From the NCBI RefSeq assembly GCF_001039355.2, contig NW_019773697.1:1-39746 (forward strand): DNA of 39,746 nt, given 5' to 3'. Positions 32,191 to 39,746 of the stretch are shown here, piece after piece. A model generated the notes under the pieces. That model did no database searches. It was not told the DNA's origin and saw only the letters and a program-made list of their open reading frames with translations. This stretch comes from Lingula anatina. Taxonomy: Eukaryota; Brachiopoda; Lingulata; Lingulida; Lingulidae. The translations under genes and the position numbers were made by a program. Numbering within the stretch: position 1 is the first letter of the stretch; every line of letters begins with the position of its first letter.

Positions 32191-32530
32191 ATGCAGAACA
32201 AGTCAAGTAAAATATTGCTTTATGAATATCATGTTTTTTTTTCAAAGGGTGATACTGACACTGGTACAACAAATTTGGTTATAAAAAAATTAATTCGACT
32301 GACAGATCATACTCCCTTAAAAGACATGTACAGTAGAATTCGGCAGGCATGTATGATGAAATTCGAAACCATCTGAGGGTGAGTTGACTCCTCAGGGTTG
32401 TTCAATAGAACTTGATGACGTCATGTTTTTTTTTTCAAAAACAGTGGAAGAACATCTAGAAAAAGATATTTGAAAAATTACGACAAGCTGGGTTGAAGTT
32501 GTTTAAATCCAACTCTTTCGAAAAAAATTA
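32191..32530 (+). pseudogene. Ty3/Gypsy reverse transcriptase remnants
   Basis: 32191-32376 ends HTPLKDMYSRIRQACMMKFE, like the RT N-terminus. 32420-32500 reads DVMFFFSKTVEEHLEK then FEKLRQAGLKLF, like the region after the YxDD box (the YxDD itself is not found). The RT core between them is deleted. Confidence 0.7.
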
Positions 32531-32643
32531 GGAAACATACCAGTTATATCAGTAAATTACATTGTGACCCTTACCACACGTGTAACTTCAACTTCGTCAT
32601 TTTGTGTGGTTTACGGGATATTACAGAAAATTCACCAATTTTT

Positions 32644-32648
<5 letters not shown>

Positions 32649-32697
<49 letters not shown>
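32649..32697. repeat. (TA)n microsatellite inside the Gypsy remnant
   Basis: About 25 TA units interrupting the RNase H region. Confidence 0.9.
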
Positions 32698-32699
<2 letters not shown>

Positions 32700-33010
32700 G
32701 GGCCACGTGAGAAAGAAATCGATTATTTGTACGGTCACCAGTTCCAAGTTGTCACAGATAACAACCCACTTACATACGTTTTGGACAAAGCAAAGTTAGA
32801 CGCTACAAGTCACAGGTGGGTTGCCCAACGAAGCAATTTTGATTTTTCAACCAAATATCAATGTGGCAATGTAGAAATGTAGATGCAGGTGCGTTGTCTG
32901 GAATTCAATGGCCTGATAAGTGTGAGTGTATTAGCCCAGATAATGTTCACGCCATTTTAGAAAGTCCTGGGAAAGAAGGTTTTAATGAACCTATTTCAAT
33001 ACCGCAGAAA
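32700..33010 (+). pseudogene. Ty3/Gypsy RNase H remnant
   Basis: YLYGHQFQVVTDNNPLTYVL and DATSHRWVAQRSNFDFSTKY match the conserved RNase H end of Ty3/Gypsy pol. An in-frame TAG at about 32880 precedes NVHAILESPGKEGFNEPISI, which runs into the inserted element at 33017. Confidence 0.8.
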
Positions 33011-33016
33011 GTAGTT

Positions 33017-33771
33017 AGTAGTTAGTAATGGACGCGGGTTTACTATCGGCGTATGGATTGACGTGTGGATTGTTTGTTTGTTTGTCTGTCTGTTTGTTTT
33101 TGTTTGTTTGTTTGCTTGTTGCATCATTTTTGGGGGGTCACTTTGGCTACTAATGCTTTTTTAATTGTTTTCTTTTTTTATTACATCATTTTCTTTCTTT
33201 TTGAAAATCTTATCTTGTCTGTATTGATTTTCAGTCGCGTCTCACCTAATAATAATATAGTGCGCTTGCAATGAAGTTTGTTTCGGTGAATTATTGGGTT
33301 GATTCGATAAGCGGGTATACAAACAATTACGCTTAGACACGCAGTGGACACAGCCCGTATTTACTCGCTCAAGTGCCCTTGTACTCAAACACTCGTATCA
33401 AACATTTCTCTATGTTTAAATGCCTAACACACCAAACATTACAATGCGTATGCGGTCGTCCCTTACAAATATTTTTGGCAACTTTGGCTTGCTCGATTTT
33501 TTGGATTTTGATTTTGAGTACCTTATAGCTTACAATAGCTTTTGTGAACAATGAAGGGCAACTGCGACTTACAATAGAGTGTGTCAACAATGAAGGCTGG
33601 ATATCTTTTGTTTAATTGGGCTACTACGACTTACAAAAGTGTGTGTCAACATGCAGTGCAGCTTACTTGCATTGATGCGGTAAACAAAATCAAACAGACA
33701 AACAAACAAATAAACAATCCACACGTCAATCCACACGCCGATAGTAACGGTTGCTTCCATCACTAACTACT
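33017..33771. mobile_element. 755-bp TIR element inserted in Gypsy pol, GTAGTT target duplication
   Basis: The ends AGTAGTTAGTAATGGA... and the inverse of ...TCCATCACTAACTACT pair through TACTATCGGCGT and a (TTTG)n run for about 90 bp with some mismatches. GTAGTT flanks both sides (33011-33016, 33772-33777). Removing the element and one GTAGTT restores the pol frame (PQKVV/DVMQGSG). No transposase is seen, so the element is non-autonomous and its superfamily unassigned. Confidence 0.8.
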
Positions 33772-33777
33772 GTAGTT

Positions 33778-34209
33778 GATGTAATGCAGGGAAGTGGTAT
33801 TGAGTGTACTGGATTAAATAAAGGAGCAGTCAGAAGACGAAGAGATAAAGAACGTTATTTCCTGTTTAAAAGATGAGTTACCTGTTCCGACATGTCTAGT
33901 GAATATAGAAAAGAGTGGAGTGATTTGATAATAAGAACTGGTGTTTTACATAGAGAAAGAAAATTAGAAAGAATGACAAGCTGGAAGCTTGTATTACCGA
34001 GGCATCGACGAATTGAAACTATAAAGATGTGTCATGATGATATGGCACATGTTGGTAGAGACAGAACGATAGAGTCAATTCAAGATCGTTTTTTTAATAA
34101 AATGTATTGTGTTGCAAATTATGTAGCTACTTGTGACAGATGTGTACTAAGAAAGTCAATTCCAGATAAGGCACCTTTAGTCAATATGAGTTCATCACAG
34201 TCATCATAA
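33778..34209 (+). pseudogene. Ty3/Gypsy integrase, zinc-binding part
   Basis: DVMQGSGIECTGLNKGA..., then TSWKLVLPRHRRIETIKMCH, DDMAHVGRDRTIESIQDRFF and ATCDRCVLRKS show the HHCC zinc finger of retroviral-type integrases. A stop at 33872 and truncation at SSSQSS-stop at 34207 mark damage. Confidence 0.8.
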
Positions 34210-34952
34210 TAACCATATCGAGAATATACATGTACAAGGCGTTTTTACATTTCTGTCAAAAGAGAGATCAATACCCGAGGTTTTCTTTTTTTATCGTCGG
34301 TATGCTATTCCAATCAAGATACCATTCAGATAAAAACATAAATAATCTGTTATCAGATTTTGTACAAGTTAATTAATTTCCTTCCTACCCCCTGAATATA
34401 GCTACTTATATGTCACCAACAGTCTAAATGCGTAGCGTAAATTCCGATGACAGAGATGTGATTGTGAACTATCCTGTAAATAAAACTACCTTGTCAATAA
34501 ACACATATCGCTATTCATTATTGTTAAATCAGCAGTATACCAGGTGACGGCTCTTTGTTTATTCAAATACAGCATTCATTTCAGTAAAAGATTAGGTCAA
34601 TCTAGCATATTGACTCCAGGTGTTTGTGAACCACACAATATCACTTAAGGTATTTGGTTCTTATACCTCTCTCTCATTAATAAATAGGCAAGGCGCTGAT
34701 GTTAACACACTCTATTGTCAACTGTAGTAGCCAAACATGTAGACTTGAATTTACTGTTTGTACACCCGCTTATTGAAGCTAACTTCAGTGCAAGCGCACT
34801 ATTACCTATAGGATGAGACGCGACTGAATATCAAAACAGACCAGATAAGATTTTGATAAAAGATTTAAATAAAATGATGTTAACAAACAAACAAACAAAC
34901 AATCCTCACACAATCTTCACGCCGATGGTAAACCAGGCGTCCATTCTTAGTA
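34210..34952. mobile_element. related element in inverse orientation, one end only
   Basis: The right end (CACGCCGATGGTAAACCAGG + CGTCCATTCTTAGTAC) matches the TIR of the element at 33017-33771. 34690-34870 is an inverted match to 33200-33340 (AGTCGCGTCTCA, TAGTGCGCTTGCA). The left side shows no matching TIR, so it is truncated or a mosaic. It separates the two integrase parts. Confidence 0.6.
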
Positions 34953-35285
34953 CTGGGAATGTTATGGCTATCTGTCTGTAGAAGATAATAAAGGTGATAT
35001 AACTAATGTGTTAGTTGTTACGGACCATTTTTCCAGGTATGCATTGGCACATCCTACTAGAAATCAGACTGCGTACACTACGGCAAAGTTGTTGTATGGA
35101 AACATGGTTTTCCAGAAAAAAAAATACATAAAGATCAAAAAAGAAATTTTGAGAGTAGCACAATTAAACATTAGTGACTAAGAAGGAGTGACTAAAACTA
35201 GAAACACGGCTTACCGGTCCCAGGGTAATGGTACGTGTGAACGATTTAATTAACCGTTGCTAAATATATGTTTATACGACTAACT
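34953..35285 (+). pseudogene. Ty3/Gypsy integrase core remnant
   Basis: WECYGYLSVEDNKGDITNVL + VVTDHFSRYALAHPTRNQTA is the integrase core including the TDHF motif. Further on come RNFES and QGNGTCERFN, the usual sequence around the last catalytic Glu region, broken by stops and a frameshift. No LTR could be identified on either side. Confidence 0.8.
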
Positions 35286-36421
35286 TGTATCAAAGTTACT
35301 TTTATGACAAAGAAAAAATATAGCACACAACAATAATGTTTGTGTCATAAACGACAAATCAACGACAAATATGCGCTTTCAATCAATTTACATTTAAGTA
35401 ACGGAGACACATCAGTTGATAAATTCAACACAAATGATCACAGTTAGTACTATGAGCAGGTAAACGTAGAACCAAATGTCATGAAACTAAGTAAACTGCA
35501 TTAAAATTTGTAGGATAGGAAGCAAAATACTTACAAACACACAAAATATCAACACTATTTTAAAATAAATATGCCAGTTAACTCCACTAAATATGACGGT
35601 TTAACTGCACAAAGCTCACCAGCAAACAAGACAACTGGCTATAGTATTACAATATATATATATATGAACACTGATAACGTTCAGTTCACTGGTTGTACAT
35701 AATGTCCACGTAACCTTATATTTTTATGTGTTATAAACGCTACATATAAACAGGGTGAGCATAAACACAACACATCGACATTGCACACGCAAGAAACTAA
35801 GTTTGTAGGTTAGATTCTATAAGCCTTCTTACTAACGTAAATATTGTCCTTGGATATATCGGCGGTGCCTCAACTAACTAGACGGCCCCTCCAGTTCCAT
35901 AAAATAAGCAAATGAATTGTCCCATGTTGAGCCTACATTTCTTTTCAAAATCGATGGAAAAGGTTCTTAAATAAAAAAAAGGTCTCAAACAAGGGATACT
36001 CCCGGAGGATGAGTGTATAAAGACGCTGATATTGTCCTCACAAACGATGAGTGGTTAGTTCATGGTGTTCTGCATGACAATATCACTTATTCGGGAGTAA
36101 CGGCCTCACTTAGATCAGTCACTGTGGTAGAGCCCCTAGTTTGTTGACCTAACGGTACTTGAGTATCTTATGAACCAACAACATCAATCGATACACTCTA
36201 GCTCACGTTCTCTGAGGATGTGAATACACAAAGTTGATGAACAGTATTGGACTAGTAAGGAAATCCTGTCGACTGCGCCATATGAAACGGTAGAACATTA
36301 ACTTCAATTTTTCTTTGTTCTTATTGAATAAGTTATTCCCGTTTATTCAAGACCACGTAGCTGTAAAGTTATACACAGTGATGAGAGAAGAATAATCTTA
36401 TTAATAGCTATAATATCTGAC

Positions 36422-36469
<48 letters not shown>

Positions 36470-36504
36470 GAGTTAACAAAACTTACGACCACGTACCTGC
36501 AAAG
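35286..36504. other. noncoding; possible Gypsy 3' flank and (AAT)n
   Basis: No gene recognised. A 44-bp direct repeat (GACCACGTA(G/C)CTG(T/C)AAAG...) occurs at 36351 and 36487, flanking an (AAT)n run at 36427-36468. Confidence 0.45.
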
Positions 36505-36993
36505 TTATACACAATAATGAGAGAAGAAAATGAAAGAAAGGACAGCGCCGATATCTACGTGCGAAGAAAGGCGGGAAAATGGAACAATGAGAATGAGAAC
36601 GTAAGATGACGACCACGTGACAGGGTTGAGACGAGGGGCTTTTTCATCGTCGACACAACTAACTGATGATGATGTGTTTACGGTTTTCAATTGGCTGACT
36701 GCCAGCGGAAATTTTACACATCCAATCGACCAGGGCCTGATTGCACCAACCGGTGGTAAGGCAGGCGTAGCAGTTGTGCCCGCTTTAAACCAGCGCAAAA
36801 CGCTACGCCAGAGAAAAAACAGTTGCACCAAACTGTGTCTTAACTTAGTCGTAAACTTACGCTTGCCATGGTATGTCGGTTGTAGCTCGTTTTCCGCTAT
36901 GGCTAGGTAGGCACAGAGAGAGTTTGATGACAATTGTCGTAGTAAATGTAGAAAATGTCTGTTGTTATTTGTTTTTTTGTTTTTTTTCACCAC
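36505..36993 (-). CDS. open frame of 162 codons, unknown and doubtful
   Basis: Longest open frame in a 1.2-kb neighbourhood (minus, MVKKNKKTNNNRHF...), with no domain I recognise. An opposing frame of 97 codons (36617-36910) overlaps it and could equally be the real one or neither. No splice partners are evident. Confidence 0.15.
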   Translation of the reverse strand: MVKKNKKTNNNRHFLHLLRQLSSNSLCAYLAIAENELQPTYHGKRKFTTKLRHSLVQLFFLWRSVLRWFKAGTTATPALPPVGAIRPWSIGCVKFPLAVSQLKTVNTSSSVSCVDDEKAPRLNPVTWSSSYVLILIVPFSRLSSHVDIGAVLSFIFFSHYCV

Positions 36994-37544
36994 AAATCTT
37001 CCGTCTCTATAATCGAGCAGTGACTTGGTGTTTTATATACATTAGTGCTTAATATATGTCTGTTTGTTGCAAAGCCGACTTATCGTATATTTTCTGTTCT
37101 TTGAAAAAAGACGACGATATCGTGAAATAAGATGAGGTAATCGTGAGCTTATGTCAGCAATGTTAAAAAATGCTCTTGTAAAATCCATTTATATGGTAGG
37201 GGTAAGAAGCCATGTATATGCGTATGTAAATTAAATGCGTATACCGTTATATATGTTTATGTTAAATCTTACCACACTTGTCGGTAAAGCTTGGCTCTAT
37301 TAGTAGTTTGATCTTCTCTTTTCTCCTAACTTTTTTTACTAACCATAACCTTTGTCGTTTTATTATTATTTTTTATAGTATTAATATTTTACGATATTTT
37401 ATCAAAGACACGAAAGCTTAGGGTATCAACATCTTAACGCTCATATTATATGTAGTAGGGCTCTTTTATTTCAACTACAAGTTATAAGCACGCATAATTT
37501 AAGTGATATCACATGGTGTTCAACTATAGATAAGTAGGCCATGA
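36994..37544. other. AT-rich noncoding
   Basis: Nothing recognised. Confidence 0.5.
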
Positions 37545-38870
37545 TACCCCAGTCACACTTATTCGGAATCAGCAGGAATGAAGAAGAATGAGCCCGAACG
37601 AAGAATTTTTAAAATTCGAACCACATTCGGGGGAAAATTTTCAAATTGACCTAAATTATTGTAAGAGTACCGTTGGAATACTCAGAATGCGCTTGAATTC
37701 GCCTGGAATGATGAGTGCATTTTCGACTGTGTAGCTCTCAAAAGCAGTTCGAATGTAGTTGGAAAACTAGGAATATTTATAATGCTGTAAGAAGACAGTA
37801 AGAATATTTAGAATATACTTTGAAGGGCACTCTAGTGTAGTTCGATTGCTGGCAAAATAAATATTTCAGCTCATCCGAGGCACATTCGAAACATTCTGGC
37901 GGAGTATAAAATCCCCGTCACACTAGATGCGGAATGATTAAGAATGGCGTCGGAAATACAATTCTTTGTGCATTCCAGGATATTCGAATAGCATTCTAAA
38001 AACATTATAAAAATTCTGAGTGCATTCCAAATATTTTTACCCATTCTTGTGGCCAGCTCGAATGTTTTTGACATGCAAAAACTTTCGAAGTGCATGCCAA
38101 GAGGAAATTTATCGAATGGCATTTGAACAGTATTCTAACTGCACTATGACTGCATTTTAAATATTCTCACGGCATTCCGACAGCATTCGAAACATTATGA
38201 TCAGTTACCATTCCTGTGGCGTTATTTATACACTCGGCATTCATGTTAGAAAGTAATTTTAATTAAGTATTTTAGGTATTTCAGCTGCATTATGTTTGAA
38301 TTCTTTATATTTAAAACCATCACTGGCAGCCATACCGGGAGCAGTTGACTGCATTTGAGTTCGCTTCATATATCATTCGAGGCACCTTCTTACTTGCTTC
38401 TGCCTGTATTCGGCCAGCAGTCAAACCACACTCGTACAGCATTTGAATTTCATTCGGAATATTCTGACTGCAATTTGAAATTCCCTCTCGATTATGGCAC
38501 GAATTTTTCAATTCATTCATTCTGGTTGGTTCTACCTTGATTCCTGCTGGTTCCGAATAAGTGCGACGGGGGCCTTAAGTCGCGTGCCAGTTCGAATATA
38601 CCTCGAATGTGATCAGAATGTTTCGAATGTTGTCGGAATGCCGAGAGAATATTAAGAATGCAGTCACAGTGCTGTTAATGCCATTCGATAATTTTCCACT
38701 TGGAATGCGCTTCGAAAGTTTTTAACATTCAGGCCGACCACAAGAATGGGTAAAACTACTTGAAATGCACTCGGAATTTTTAGAATGCTCTTTGAATATC
38801 CAGGAATGCACAAATGATTGTCTTTCCGACGGCATTCTTGTTCATTCTGCCTCTTGTGTGACGGGGGTAT
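37545..38870. mobile_element. interleaved inverted-repeat structure A-B-A'-B'
   Basis: The outermost ends are ATACCCCAGTCACAC (37545) and the inverse of ATACCCCCGTCACAC (38870). Arm A (37547, ACTTATTCGGAATCAGCAGG) is inverted at about 38530-38573. Arm B (37913-38220, CCCCGTCACAC... with many GCATTC/GAATGC words) is inverted at 38580-38866 over about 300 bp. The arms are therefore interleaved, not nested. The whole stretch is rich in GAATG/CATTC words. It is probably a composite of two related DNA elements sharing CCCCGTC(A/G)CAC ends. No coding capacity is recognised. Confidence 0.7.
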
Positions 38871-38874
38871 GAAG

Positions 38875-39400
38875 AAAACAATGTTGGCGTTTAAGGTTCA
38901 ATTAAGAACTAAACGTTTTTAATAACAAGTGTGGAGTTTTTCATATTCATTAATTGGAATTTGTACTGTCTCCTCATTTTATTACACGCACTTATCAATA
39001 AAAACCTTTAACATTTTAACATATAAAATTATATTTTGATGCATGGTCTTATTGCGATTCATTCAAGCAACAGAAAAGTTGACTTATGCAAACGTTTTAA
39101 TTTTTTTATTGAAATGGAACAATGTAGCTTTTGAATCTCTACGTCACTCAAATATTTTTTTGTGCAGCTACGAACTCACTCCTCATTTTCCCATTTATAC
39201 CATCCACGTATTCTTGGGCAGTGTTCCAACGAAGCGTAAATCGCACGCAAGTTAAGACGAACATGTTTTGTCCTGGTGCAACGGGTAAACCTGACATACG
39301 GACGCCAGGCGTTGCGGTTTACGACAGGCGTATCCGAGCAAATGTACGCCCCGTTGGTGCAACCGTCCCTAGGGGCGTATAAATGTCGTGTACGATCTTT
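38875..39400. other. noncoding, nothing recognised
   Basis: AT-rich to 39180, then GC-richer with ACGCC/GGCGT words. Open frames here are short and have no family resemblance. Confidence 0.4.
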
Positions 39401-39404
39401 ATAG

Positions 39405-39675
39405 CCTATGGGACCATTCCCACAGATATTTGGATCGATCTATCTCCCTGGGAAGTCTCACTAAGACCCCATTCCCAGAGATTAGATCGATCTACTTTAG
39501 ATCGACCCAACTCCCTGGGGGTTCACGCTAAATAGCTGTCAGCCGAGCGGGCACGAAAGTTAATTACCACCTTACAGCTTGTAGTAGGACATTTAAGCAG
39601 AAATATCTGACAGTAATCTAGTGAGACGCCTGGCAGGGATAGAACGATCTAAAAGCTCTGGGAATACGCCCTAAA
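39405..39675. mobile_element. small palindromic MITE-like repeat
   Basis: GCATTCCCAGAG-type ends: ATTCCCAGAGATTAGATCGA at 39471 and, inverted, ATTCCCAGAGCTTTTAGATCG at 39663. A similar ATTCCCACAGATATTTGGATCGAT occurs at 39417. Repeated GATCGATC words suggest a duplicated terminus. Boundaries are uncertain. Confidence 0.45.
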
Positions 39676-39746
39676 TTGCTATAAAGCTAAGGCCACACTT
39701 TTTTATTTTTATGGATGACATCCTGCGCGCGCACCGATTTTCGCCC

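Noticed and set aside
38320-38540. Opposing 60-66 codon frames
   Set aside because: They fall inside the interleaved inverted-repeat element and reflect its GAATTC-rich words.

Overview
The window looks like nuclear DNA of an animal, most probably a lancelet (Branchiostoma). It is AT-rich with spliceosomal introns, many DNA transposons, CR1/L2-like and Ty3/Gypsy retroelements, and minisatellites sitting on splice sites, a feature I recall being reported for amphioxus genes. The species call is inference. Five single-N joins (2057, 2787, 3894, 7883, 27004) show it is a scaffold of short contigs. Three of the joins are flanked by near-identical sequence, as expected when two alleles are left unmerged.

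Layout. 1-951: one possible secreted-protein exon on the minus strand. 952-4110: an apparent undescribed element with 29-bp terminal inverted repeats, a recurring TAACCTCCGTTACG motif and a small basic coding start. 4240-4840: a retroelement 3' end and a MITE-like repeat. 4989-7882: a second copy of 11746-15393, carrying the last exon of a class I fumarase and the last exon of a secreted cysteine-rich gene. 7884-11948: the 3' part of the class I fumarase gene (+), with duplicated exon fragments and a 481-bp Harbinger-type MITE. 11949-14752: region between convergent genes, with a 58-bp minisatellite of about 16 copies. 14753-17568: a complete seven-exon gene (-) for a 239-aa secreted protein with four six-cysteine domains. 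18431-18586: an isolated possible exon. 20.0-22.6 kb: repeats and a TTA-flanked MITE. 23248-25735: a complete four-exon inhibitor-of-apoptosis gene (-), one BIR plus RING, 390 aa. 26.7-35.3 kb: a broken Ty3/Gypsy element (+) split by a CR1/L2-like LINE (-) and by two related DNA elements. 35.3-39.7 kb: mostly noncoding, with an unusual interleaved inverted-repeat structure at 37.5-38.9 kb and a small palindromic repeat near the end.

The most striking pattern lies between 10.1 and 16.9 kb. At least six tandem duplications straddle an exon/intron junction (two acceptors and two donors in the fumarase gene, one acceptor and one donor in the cysteine-rich gene). In the cysteine-rich gene the repeat is 69 bp, a multiple of three, and open in frame for several copies. 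Alternative donor choice could therefore lengthen the protein in steps of 23 residues.

Gene models were built by eye from reading frames, splice consensus and phase agreement. No alignment, RNA evidence or database search was available.
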